Assembly (NCBI GenBank): GCA_003971905.1
Contig: RSEE01000039.1
Span: 497,501-561,500, forward strand
Source: Moniliella sp. 'wahieum'
Taxonomy: Eukaryota > Basidiomycota > Moniliellomycetes > Moniliellales > Moniliellaceae
Reading direction: 5' to 3'
DNA length: 64,000 bases
Under the pieces are notes generated by a model. The model worked only from the letters and a program-made list of their open reading frames with translations, did not search any database and was not told where the DNA came from. Positions 35,427 to 45,050 of the stretch are shown one piece after another (position 1 is the first letter of the stretch; each line of letters starts with the position of its first letter). The position numbers and the translations under genes are program-made.

Positions 35427-37620
35427 TCACTTGTTGTTCCACGCCCGCTGCTTTGCCGAGAGGAAAGAGCCAAAGTTGTTGATAGCCGAGCGGGCTTGTG
35501 TGGCCGCCTGGGCTCCGCCGCTGCGGCAGCTGTCGCTGCTTCCGAAGCTTGCTGGCTCAGATGCGGGGGCACCTGCCACGACTGTCCAGCCCCTTCTTGC
35601 GCAGGAAGCGGAGTCTGCTGCTGACGCTGTGCCTGTGCCTGTCGCTGGCCCTGGCCCTCTTGAGGTTGCTGGTATGTGGCCCATCGTTCCCCCAGGTCGT
35701 TCTTCGCGCGATCCGCAAACCGGGACAGGCCAGCGTACCCGGCAGAGGGGACTTGCCCAGTGCCTCCCGCGTCGGCTCGAGGTTCTTGTTAAGGGCGTGA
35801 CGCGCTCATTCACGTGCCACTGTTGCACTTGGCCACGGAGCTGTTCGTTGGCCGAGCGCAGATGCGAGTCCAACCCCCAGTCGTGCAGGCCCTGGGACAC
35901 GCGCAGCCCCACATCCTGCAACAACGTTACAGGGCCCTCGCATGGATGCCCTGTCGACGCCAACGGGCTCACATCCACCCCACCATCAGGCAGCGTCGGC
36001 AACGCGGCGGACGAGGCCGCATCCCAAACGCCAAACGCCGGTTCCGCCAACGCCGCAACAAAGTCGCGCCCAAAATGGGCAAGAGCGCATACGGTCCGGC
36101 GGCGGCACCTCCAGCTTCTCCCCTTCCTCCTCGTTTTGCAGCTCTTGCAGGGGCGTGGGCGGGACGGGCGTGTGGTGGGCAACCTTGACTGCTCCAAGCA
36201 GATTGCCCACATAGGTTTCGAACTGGTGCCGGATCCAGTCGTCGCTTCCCCGAAAGGAGAGGGTGGTGGGGCGACTGGGGTTGTCTGGGTCCCAGGTCTC
36301 TACCACGGCCGAGATGATCTCGTCGATCCACTTGCGGTCCGAAGCGGTCAAGGCCACCAGCTGGGCCAAGCGCGGACCGCGGACTAACTGCGCCTCTTCC
36401 GGCGACAGCAGCCCGGCATCCTGGGCTTTCTCCCCCTTGGCCAGAGGGAATTCAATGCTGCGTTGCTGCAGATCCACAAAGGCATCAATCACCACGTCAT
36501 TCTGCGAGCGAAACACGGCATTGCTCGTGCCCACCAGCCAGTGCTGCGCCGACAGCGAGCTCATCTCCTGCAACGGGATGTAGGGCTGGAATAGGGCCCC
36601 CTCACCAAAGAGTGGGAAGGGTAGCGCGCCAACCCTTTCAACGGGTTGGGCCCACCTTGCTCCACCGTCATCCACCCTGGCTCCTCCTCCTCCTTTCGCT
36701 GGGGTAGGGCACGCTGCTTCTCTGCCCGCGCCTTGAGCCGGTCGTCAGTGTTGTGCAGCAGCGCCGAGGCAGCATCCTGTAACCCGCCCTGGGTCAAGAT
36801 GCCCGGAACAAGCGAGACAATCGAGTATTCGTATGTGCACAGCCGCTCGATCGGATAGCCATGCAACATGACCCGCTTCTGAAGCAGGATGAGCTTGAGC
36901 AACACAAGCAGCTTGCCACGCCAGTCGTACACTAGCTCGCGCAACGAGGTGCCCATCCCCAGCGCGCTGGCACTGTCGGCCGTGACGAGCGAGAGATCCC
37001 CTCTTCCTCTCCACCCCCTCCTTCTCTCCTCTGCTCCGTCGTCCTGCTTGGGAAGCGCGCCAAGCCCCTGCCTGAGCCCCGTCTCAAGCGTCTCGTAAAA
37101 TTCGCTGAGGATCGTCGTGTCGCTGAGATCGGGCTGGGCAAAGTAGGCTTCCGTGACGATCCCCAGTTTTTGCCGCACCGGACCAAATACTGGCTGGCGC
37201 GCTAGCACCACCACTGCCTTCTGCACGGCCGAACGCGTGACATCGGCGCTTTGTGGGTCAGCTGGGAGGTCATGACCTGCCGCTGGCAGCTGATCCCAAA
37301 CAGCGTTGCGTTGGGCACCGATCCGGGCGCATAGAGGTGGAAGTAGCAGAAGTCTTCGTTCGACTATCCAAAGCACAGGAGCGTTAGACCAGACGGAGGG
37401 GCGTGGACAGAAGGCAGGAGCGACGTACAAGGTGGGAGCCGTCGGGCAGAGCAAAGAACGGGAGGTCGGTGAGCAGGTCCTGGTCCTGCATCAGGTCGGG
37501 GGGGAAGGTGTGTTCGACCTGCGGGCCGACCTGGTGGTGGAACTGGACCACGGCGACACCGAGCACGATGTTGTCCTGGGCGTTGTGCGGCGCATCGGAG
37601 GCGCTGCTGGAGGAGGACAT
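35427..37620 (-). CDS. Late secretory pathway protein Avl9
   Basis: DENN-related protein acting in exit of secretory cargo from the Golgi. Exon 1 starts at the ATG at 37620 (MSSSSSASDAPHNAQDN) and has IVLGVAVVQFHHQVGPQVEH, then LPFFALPDGSHL. The intron is 37364-37427 (GTACGT to GGATAG, phase 0). It continues SNEDFCYFHLYAPGS and LFGISCQRQ, ADVTRSAVQKAVVVLARQP and FGPVRQKLGIVTEAYF. The core goes on with LLVLLKLILLQKRVMLHGYP, YSIVSLVPGIL, FGEGALFQPYIPLQEMSSL, LVALTASDRKWIDEIISAV and WDPDNPSRPTTLSFRGSDDW. The C-terminal tail closes with AINNFGSFLSAKQRAWNNK. About 710 residues, typical of fungal Avl9. At least three single-base frame changes interrupt the reading. Identity is firm. Confidence 0.93.
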
Positions 37621-38168
37621 GGCAGCGAGTGCGGTGGGCGCGAGCGCGACGGCAGGAGGCCGAGGGAAGTGGCAGCGGGAGGCGGTCGAGGGGGCCGTCG
37701 CCGTCGCCTCCACGTGGGCGCGCGTGCGCGGATTGGAAGTTTCAGCGGGCGATCGGATCGCCACTCGTTTCAACCCAGACGAGCAGCTGGCCAGCTGGCA
37801 GCGGCGGTTGCGTCTATGTTACCCACGTGCACGACACGTCTTCCTTCTCGCAGGCCCATTCCCCGCCTCTCTATCTCGTTTTGCTGTCGCCAGGTAGAAG
37901 CGCAGCCATCGGATGGCAGCCCACCCACCTCAACACGGAGGCACTGGAAACCTACTGACCACTCCACAAGGCAAGTCTCCTGGGGCGATGCACATGCAAG
38001 TGATATTACCATGGACCAAGCCAGCACGACGGTGCCTGAGGTAGCGTCCCTTTTGGTTCGGCTAGATCCACAGTAAGAAGCTGGAACGAACGGCGTTGGT
38101 CTGCAGCAGCATGTTGGGAAGCAGCCATCCCCTCTTTGGCAATGGAAAACGGCCCACGCGCTCGCGCT
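37621..38168. other. Spacer between AVL9 and MRPL12
   Basis: Two leftward genes; this should contain the AVL9 promoter. Nothing recognisable beyond short frames. Confidence 0.5.
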
Positions 38169-38800
38169 CTACACCATCTCCGCCTCCCCGCCGGCCTTCT
38201 CGATGGCGGCAATGATCTTCTCCGCATCCTCCTTCGGCACATTGTCCTTCAGGATTTGCGGTGCGCTCTCGACAAACTTCTTGGCCTCCACCAAGGACAT
38301 GGTCGAGTTGAGCGCCTTGACCTCCTTGATCACCTTGGCCTTCGCGCTGCCTTCCTTCAGCCCCTTGAGCTTAATGGCGAATATGTCTTTTCCTTGGGCT
38401 TCTCGGCTTCCTCAGCCTCTTCGGCTGGCGCCGCGGCCGCACCGGCACCGGGCGCAGCGGCTGCCACGGGCATCGCAATGTCCGTGATGTTCAGCCGCTC
38501 CTACATGGGGGGGGTCAGCCGGGGGGAGCAGCAGGGACAAGGCATAAGCGGGTGGAAAAGGGAGACGTACCTTGAGGAGCGTAACCAGCGACGAGGCTTC
38601 CAGCAGCGTCAACTTCTCCACTGTCTACGATCGCGACCAACTTGGGGTCCGGCGGGGCCCTTGGGCGCCTTGGAGGGAGCAGCGCCGTTCGCCTGCACCG
38701 CCGACACACTGAGTGCGCGCACCGATGGCCTGCCGATGGCCGGCGAGGCGGGGGCGCGTGCAAGCGCGCGCAGACCAGCACGGGGCACCAGGGCAAGCAT
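38169..38800 (-). CDS. Mitochondrial ribosomal protein bL12m (L7/L12)
   Basis: Stalk protein of the mitochondrial large subunit that recruits translation factors. It starts at the ATG at 38800 (MLALVPRAGLRALARAP), an Arg/Ala-rich targeting sequence. The N-terminal dimerisation region is PPDPKLVAIVDS and VEKLTLLEASSLVTLLK. An intron of 70 nt at 38501-38570 (GTACGT to ATGTAG) follows that Lys. Exon 2 has ERLNITDIAMPVAAAA, an Ala/Glu hinge, and the C-terminal domain DIFAIKLKGLKEGSAKAKV, IKEVKALNSTMSLVEAKKFV and IIAAIEKAGGEAEMV. About 187 residues. Three frame changes; near 38392 one more A in an AAAA run restores KPKEKDIFAIK, a clear homopolymer error. Confidence 0.95.
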
Positions 38801-39205
38801 CGTCGCGTTGGATCAGAGCAGCAGACGCCGCCCGCGCGCGAGAATGGCGGGCAGAGAGCGCAGGAAGGTCTTCTGGCGCTGACCGTAACGCCCGGCTGCC
38901 GGGCAGAGAAGGAGGCGGCGGCTGCCTGAGCGGCTCTGCAACATTCAATTCCGATGGCCTCCACGTTCGTTCGCCGTTGATTCAACGCCCCACTATCCTC
39001 GCTTCCGCTGGGCCGTCGATGCCACGCGCAGTCGGCCACAGAGCAGCGGATAGACACCCTTGGTGTCCGTCATGGAGGTCCGACCACGGACCACCACAGT
39101 GGCCATTGCTGCCCCCGTCCCTCCGTGCGCTGCTGCACTTGCATCCCTCTGGGGCATCCATGTCTTGATGCGCGTCTGGCTCCGCATTCTCGTCGGCTGC
39201 GGGCC
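38801..39205. other. Spacer between MRPL12 and the PC-esterase-like gene
   Basis: About 400 bases between two leftward genes, expected to hold the MRPL12 promoter. Nothing else seen. Confidence 0.5.
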
Positions 39206-40647
39206 TCAAATATAGTACAGGGTCTGTAGCAGCCTCGGCAAACAGGAGGCAGACGGATAGGGTGCCAACACCAACGGGTCGGCCAGCCGGTCGGTGTAGG
39301 CCCGCACCAGATCCGCCCAGGGGAGAAGAGCGTGCCCTTGGGCAGGTCAGCGGGGGAGCGAGCCTGCGGGCGCCGGAACGAGGCGGAGGCAAACGCGCTT
39401 TTCACTGCAGCGTTCAGCTCGGCGGCCTGGACGACACGCAAGGGCGCCGCCGCTTCTGCCTCGTCCATCTCGTGCAGTGCGGGGGATCCAGGCGTGTCCC
39501 CGCCCAGATCGTTGTGGGTCTCCCTCAACAGGCGCCCCAATGTGGCATCCGGCCCATCGGGAATGTGTGCCACCGTCTCCAGGCCACGGTGGATGTTGGG
39601 AAGGCGGCGGCAAGGGCGTGGAGCATGTCGTTCCCCTTCGCTCTCCAATTGAGCAGGAACGCCAGATTGCCGGCCCGGTTGGTATCAGCCTGTGCGCGCA
39701 CAGCATCCTGCGCCCGGCGTGCAAGGTCCCACAATCCACTTTGGAACACGATAGGTCGAGGCAGAAGGTCGGGTGGGCGGAAGGGTGCTGCTGTAGGTCC
39801 CCGCGTCTGCCATGGCAGCCATAAGGGGCTGGAAGATGCGTCTCACACGGTCTTCGAACTCGCTGGGACCCCACACGACCCCGCCCTCGTTCCATGGCGC
39901 AAGGCAGGCGACATGCCAAAGTGGTAGACGGAGACCAACAACAAGTCGTCGGTGGGGAGGTGGCAGTAATCGGCAATGTGATGGGTGGTGTGGAAGCTGT
40001 TCTTGGGCGGAGGGCGGGCCCGCTTGTCGAGATTGCGTTTGCCCGGATCCAACTTTGTGGCCCAGGGTGAAAGCCGGTCACACTACGGCCGGCTGGCCGG
40101 CCAAGGCGCAAATTTGATGCACCAACGCGCGGTCCGTATGGTCGCCCACGAGCAGCACAGTCCGGTGCTGCATGGTCGCGTTCCACACCGCTTCGCCTCC
40201 CGCACTGCCGGACGCCATGTCCAGATACGCCTTTCCGGGTGGGTGTAGGCCGGCATGGTAAGGGGAGGAAGGAGAGCGGGATAAGAGGTAGGCCCAGAGC
40301 GCACTGCCCCCGACCGGAGTGCAGCTGTCGTCAAAGGTGTGCCATTGGGCCAACGGGCCTGGGACGTCGGCGGGGTAGGTGATGGGCATATCAGAGACGT
40401 AGCCCGGCGACTGCAGAGGGTCGCAGCCGCCCCGGCGCGGTTTGCGCACCCGCACTGGGCCAGACCAGGACAACGGCAAGGAAAACCTACCGGTGCTCAT
40501 CACCACCGCCAGCGCCACCCACAGCGCACAGAAGAGGGCGATGATGCGCCCCGCACGCAGCACCATTGGGGACGCCAGCGGCTGCGCTCCGGCGCCGGCG
40601 CCGCGCACGAGCCGCTGGCCAGTAGGGAGCGCCATATTCGATGGCAT
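39206..40647 (-). CDS. Type II membrane protein, PC-esterase/SGNH-like (tentative)
   Basis: From the ATG at 40647 (MPSNMALPTGQRLVRG) a basic N-terminus is followed by one membrane segment (IIALFCALWVALAVVMSTG), so a Golgi type II protein is inferred. The lumenal part has QWHTFDDSCTPVGGSALW, then VWNATMQHRTVLLVGDHTD, which resembles the VGDS-type strand of PC-esterases. Further pieces are THHIADYCHLPTDDLLLVSV, WGPSEFEDRVRRIFQPLMAA and IVFQSGLWDLARRAQDAV, similar to the NSGLWDL motif of fungal and plant sugar O-acyltransferases (TBL/Cas1 type). A C-terminal ADLVRAYTDRLADPLVL and LPRLLQTLYYI close it. If the first motif is GDHTD rather than GDS, the catalytic Ser may be replaced. At least five frame changes; about 480 residues. 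Membership in the superfamily is an inference from short motifs. Confidence 0.5.
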
Positions 40648-41224
40648 TGGCGAGCGCGGGGCGGGGGTGGGCGTGAGGGAGAAGGCGGCGCACAGACGCA
40701 CCAGAGGGGTGTTCTCTCTGCGCTCTGCTCTCGCCTGCTCTCGCTCTCGCCCGCTTTTGTCCCGCACGGGTCTGCGCTCTGCCGCTGCTCCGCCACAGGG
40801 ACGCTTTCGAAGCGCCCATAGCCATCGACGGCGCACGTGACTCTAAAACGCCGCAACGTGCGTTCAACCTTTCATTATTCAATGCTGCCTGTTGAGCTAG
40901 GTGTTGGCTCGTGCTTTGGCCATGTCCCTTCAGTTCCTCCTCAGGTCTAGGAGCTCCGCTGGTTTCCCTCTCCTGTTTCCCTCCTTGTCCCACAGCTTAG
41001 CCCCTGATGGCACTCGCTGCTTGATGTTCCTCTGTAGGCAGTGCTGGTTGCCACACCACCACCAGTGCGATTGCATCCCCCTCAAGGACCATCAGGCCAT
41101 CAGGACTCTAGGTCTCATCACTGCCCCCCCTCTGGGTTTTCTCCGAAGGTCAAAACATCTCTCATTCCTTTCCCACATCAGTCCCCCATCAGAAGACTTA
41201 GTGAGAGGAACGATGGAGACGAGC

Positions 41225-41400
41225 GTTGCGACATCCGCCCCGCTCGAATAACTTATGCATGCTGTGGATATCATCTTCCACGGCTAGTCATGCTCGCATG
41301 GGCTTATCGGCATACGAAGCCTTGTTGTGCCCATTTTGCGCTCATAGTCTTGACAGAACCCTTCATCTGCCTATGAGCCTTGACAGAACCCTTCATCTGC
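41225..41400. repeat. Dispersed repeat, copy A
   Basis: Shares a diverged stretch of about 140 bases with copy B at 48858-49000. Anchors in both are AGACGAGCG, AACT-TGCAT, CGGCTAG, TATCGG/CATCGG-TACGA, TTTTGCG/CTTTGCG and GACAGAACCCTTCA. Non-coding in both places. Confidence 0.65.
41341..41400. repeat. 30-bp tandem duplication inside copy A
   Basis: The 22 bases at 41349-41370 (CTTGACAGAACCCTTCATCTG then C) recur exactly at 41379-41400. Copy B has a single CGACAGAACCCTTCACCTG, so the duplication is private to copy A. Confidence 0.92.
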
Positions 41401-41750
41401 TACGCGCCGGCTGCGCATCAGCGCATCAGCACCTTTGAAAAGGCGCACGGGCAGCTTTACTTAGCATTATTTACTTCCCAACCAACCCTCTGTGTGGGTC
41501 GCTCTGTCGCCCTTTCCAACTTCACGCTTGCGAGAATCTACAACTCACGCCTCTCTCAATATGCTTCCACATGTCGCGCTGTCTTGAGGCATCGAAAAGT
41601 AGACTGAGTGTGCCTTTAATTGCGGGCAAGAAAGCGGTAGCGCTCCGGGTTAAACGTTAACTAGACCACTGTCTTGGCTGCTTAGGTTCGCTGCGCTTTT
41701 CTCTCGTATCGGGATGCGATATCCAAGCCCTATATAATACTGGTGCCCTT

Positions 41751-43096
41751 GTGCCCGTCACGAGCTCCCACTCGCATCTCCTTTCCCCACACCCCCAGAC
41801 ATTAAGACCCCCAACACCAAAAATCCCCACCACCCTGCCCTCTTCCGTTCGTCTACCACGCCCATCTCGGCATTATGGCGTCTTCGCCGAATACGCGTCT
41901 CACCTCACCTCATGGTACAGCCCATCCTCGCTGTTGAACCCCAACACCAACCCCCCACTCCCATCCGGAAAAGCAGCGGTTCGTGGAACACAAAAGTTCT
42001 CCATTCGCACGCTACCGAAAACCCAGAAGAAAACTGTCATAGTTTGGCTGATCTCGCTCCCATTTCCAATTTCTTCGTCTCGAGCGTCTCGCTCCTTCCC
42101 TGTTCCTTCCACTTCGCACCATGTCCTCTGTTCTTGCTTCTTCCCACGAACGATAATGTCACAATCGGGGCTAGGCGAGGGAGACCAGGATGGACTAGGC
42201 CAAGGGGTGTAGCAATCGTTCGTGGGAAGAAGCAAGAACAGAGGACATGGCGAAGTGGAAGGAACAGGGAAGGAGCGAGACGCTCGAGACGAAGAAATTG
42301 GAAATGGGAGCGAGATCAGCCAAACTATGACAAAACATCCCGCATTGCTTCGCAACCACAACAACACCCTAGTTCAGGCCCCTTGCCTCCTTCTAGTGAC
42401 CCACGACGCAAATATTCAGGCCAAAGCAGGAATGCACGCCCTGCTTCTTCCAGACGCTCAACTGGAAACCACGCAGGCAAGCGCAAGGATTCAATGTCAT
42501 ATCCTCTTGCCCCTGCAAAACACGCCCAGCATCCCCAAACGCAGAATATCTCATCCAGGCAAGACAGATGATTCCAGCAGCCCCCGCGTCCGCTCTCGTC
42601 CTGCGCAATCACGCAAAAAAAAGGACAAAAAGAAAAAGGTGTCACGTAAGACTACAATCACGCCCTACAGCAAGAACCGCGAACATCAGCTGCATTCGGA
42701 CCGCTCCTTCTCCCCGCCACCCACAGATTACTCCGATTTTTATGCTGGACCTCGTTTTTGCAACTCGCCCCCACCGGAGCAGCTGCCAACCCCGAAACGC
42801 CACCTGAAGGGGTCTTCGATGGAGATGGGTGGCAAACCCTCTCCTCCTCACCGTTTCTTCCAGTGTACCATGCTCTCCCGCCAAGCGATGATCTTTCGGA
42901 GGGGAGCAGTGCTATCGGGCTGCACCATCTCCAGCGGTTCGGCCAACCTTCCCCCCTCTTCCATCAATTGACCCTGGGATCACCTTCCTCTCCTCTCGGG
43001 ACCTCCGACGTGTTACTGCAGGAGGGTCTACCGACCATAACCCCACGCATCCAGCAGGCCCCGAGACGGTCAACACACTCATGCAGAAGAGTTTGA
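41751..43096 (+). CDS. Hypothetical disordered protein interrupted by a fold-back element
   Basis: Not recognised; support is weak. Left of the fold-back element an open frame from about 41751 (GTG-initiated; no good ATG) encodes Pro/Ser-rich sequence ending RTLPKTQKK. Right of it the product is rich in Ser, Arg and Lys (RKYSGQSRNARPASSRRS), then a basic run (RKKKDKKKK) and PPPTDYSDFYAGPRF, ending RRSTHSCRRV at 43096. Leaving out the element and one of the flanking AAAC copies puts the left frame in register with the frame on its right (TSRIASQPQQ). Further frame changes lie at 42570-42760. No domain was found. It resembles the gene at 33.1 kb in composition only. Confidence 0.35.
42031..42336. 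mobile_element. Fold-back (MITE-like) element, 118-120 bp inverted repeats
   Basis: Left arm 42035-42154 and right arm 42215-42332 are reverse complements over their whole length except for one 2-base indel (an extra AC in the left arm near 42118). They are separated by a 60-base loop. The ends read TGTCATAGTTTGGCTGATC. AAAC lies directly outside both arms (42031-42034 and 42333-42336), as a 4-bp target-site duplication would. There is no transposase gene inside. A recent non-autonomous DNA element is the simplest reading; an inverted duplication or a long-read fold-back artefact are alternatives. The transcript would form a hairpin of about 118 pairs. Confidence 0.7.
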
Positions 43097-43534
43097 TCTT
43101 CGGCTTAGAGTCTTCGGTTCCCGCCGAGTAGCATATTGGAAGTCAAGAAAGGCACGATGTGTCTTTCTCTGTCATATGACATGTCTCTTCCTGTGGGTGG
43201 AGTGGTTTTGGTGACACGCCATTTCTTTCGGAATAATCCCTTTTATACCTGCCTCTCTGTCTCCGTCTTTTCTTCTGTTGTCACTTCTACTAAAACCCAA
43301 TGAAGGGAAAGCCTCCTTTCCCCCTTTTCTTTACGCTCATGGGCGATATATACCCACCGCGCCTCGCCGCCTCCCGACGCTTTCTCTCGTGCTCAATCCC
43401 CATCCTACCCAGTGAATTCCATTCTCTCTCAGCCCAAGCCCTCTCATGTGTTCATCTCTCTTTTCTCCTCCCAGTGGGCCTGCGTTGAATTGCAGGTGGC
43501 GACGAAATTAACGCAATTGAATGAAACCATATAT

Positions 43535-43540
43535 ACGCGT
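43535..43540. promoter_or_regulatory. MCB-like box (ACGCGT), distal
   Basis: Palindromic ACGCGT 162 bases before the RAD51 ATG. In yeasts this MluI cell-cycle box is bound by MBF and drives G1/S expression of RAD51 and other replication and repair genes. Function here is inferred. Confidence 0.45.
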
Positions 43541-43612
43541 CGTATCGGCTGTGGACGTGCCGTGGGTGTCTCGACGCGCTTCAGCGCGTGGGCCCAACAC
43601 ATTAGGTAATTA

Positions 43613-43618
43613 ACGCGT
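43613..43618. promoter_or_regulatory. MCB-like box (ACGCGT), proximal
   Basis: Second perfect ACGCGT, 84 bases before the RAD51 ATG, in a locally AT-rich context (TTAACGCGTTTAA). The palindrome extends to 12 bases (TTAACGCGTTTA, imperfect at one end). Confidence 0.5.
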
Positions 43619-43701
43619 TTAAAGTGCCTGGCTCGGGGGGACGTCGGCTGGCGTAGGCATTTGGCTAGGCGAGCACGACCACCAACCCCCCCACTCCCAC
43701 C

Positions 43702-44925
43702 ATGTCCGACACCGAAGCACACCACGCCGAAGCGGAATTCGAGGCCGAACGCCAGGAGGGAGAGGGGGAGGAGGAGGAGGAGATGGATATCGGGGGACCT
43801 ACACTCGTGTACCAGCTACAAGAGTGTGGCATCCCCGAGGGCGACTGCAAGCGGCTTGCCGAGGCAGGGTACCACACCGTTGAGGCCGTCGCCTTTAGCC
43901 CCAAGAAGAATCTTTTGCTCGTCAAGGGCATCTCAGAGGCCAAGGCCGATAAGATCCTCAAGGAAGGTGCGTAGTGCTGCCTTATATGCTGCGGGGAGCA
44001 CCATGCTGATGCTTGAGTGCAGCATTGCAACTCGTTCCTATGGGCTTCACTACCGCCACCGAGTTCCACCTCCGCCGCACTGACTTGGTTTACATCACCA
44101 CCGGATCCAAAAACCTCGATGGCATTCTTGGGGGAGGAATGGAAACCGGAAGCATCACTGAACTGTTTGGCGAGTACCGGACAGGAAAGAGTCAACTCTG
44201 CCACACCCTCGCCGTCACGTGCCAAGTTCGTCCCCTCCTCACCTTGCGTTGGTAGTGCCCCACGACTGACTGAGATCTAGTTACCAATCGACATGGGCGG
44301 AGGCGAGGGGAAGTGTCTCTACATTGACACGGAGGGGACCTTTGTAAGTGCGCATATCCTTTCGCACTACCCCAAGCGCATTCACTGACCCCGCGTCCAT
44401 ATCCAGCGTCCAGTCCGTGTCCTCGCCGTCGCGGAGCGTTACGGTTTGAACGGTGACGAGGTGTTAAACATCGCCTATGCTCGTGCGCAGAATGCGGATC
44501 ACCAGCAACATCTTCTCCTTATGGCATCTGCTATGATGGCCCAATCTCGGTTTTCCCTCATTATTGTCGATTCGCTTACCAATCTGTATCGGACTGACTT
44601 CAGTGGGCGCGGCGAGCTCAGTGCCCGCCAAACCCACCTTGCAAAGTTTCTTCGCACACTCCAGCGCCTCGCTGACGAGTTTGGTGTGGCCGTCGTGATT
44701 ACGAATCAAGTTGTGGCCCAGGTCGATGGCGCTGTCTTTGGTGGCGACTCTAAGAAACCCATTGGGGGGAATATTGTCGCTCATGCATCCACCACCCGCT
44801 TGGCTTTGCGAAAGGGCCGCGGCATCCAACGTATCTGCCGCATTGCCGATTCACCCTGTCTACCCGAGGCGGATGCGGTGTATGCCATTGGCCCTGAAGG
44901 CATTTGCGACCCAGTACCCGAATAA
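43702..44925 (+). CDS. DNA recombinase Rad51
   Basis: Forms the nucleoprotein filament that searches for homology and exchanges strands in recombinational repair. Complete and uninterrupted: four exons (43702-43966, 44023-44225, 44281-44343, 44407-44925), 348 residues, introns of 55-63 nt. An acidic N-terminus precedes the helix-hairpin-helix domain ([32 protein letters not shown]). Walker A is GEYRTGKSQ at about residues 138-146 (usual GEFRTGKTQ) and Walker B is LIIVDS at about 228-233. Also present: DTEGTFRPVR, the L1 region ([19 protein letters not shown]), the L2 region from [11 protein letters not shown] to [11 protein letters not shown], and the closing [18 protein letters not shown]. 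Two ACGCGT boxes upstream suggest G1/S control. It converges on TRAX with 125 bases between stops. Confidence 0.99.
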
Positions 44926-45050
44926 TGTTTTCCTCCTGTGGCCTTCTCCCTGTCCCATGTGCACCATGCCGTTCTAGATCCTCGACCGCATCCCCCTTTC
45001 TTCGCAAAAGAGCGTCTCTACTGTTTCGTAGCACCAAGAAATACCACATT

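Larger units (their letters stand above)
40648..41750. other. Spacer with dispersed repeat, start of second AT-richer island
   Basis: No conserved coding sequence. It holds the promoter region of the PC-esterase-like gene at its left end, a copy of a dispersed repeat near 41.2-41.4 kb and a tandem duplication inside it. Confidence 0.5.
43097..43701. other. RAD51 upstream region
   Basis: About 600 bases without a gene. It holds two perfect ACGCGT boxes close to RAD51 and a small inverted repeat CGCGCTTCAGCGCG near 43575. Confidence 0.6.
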
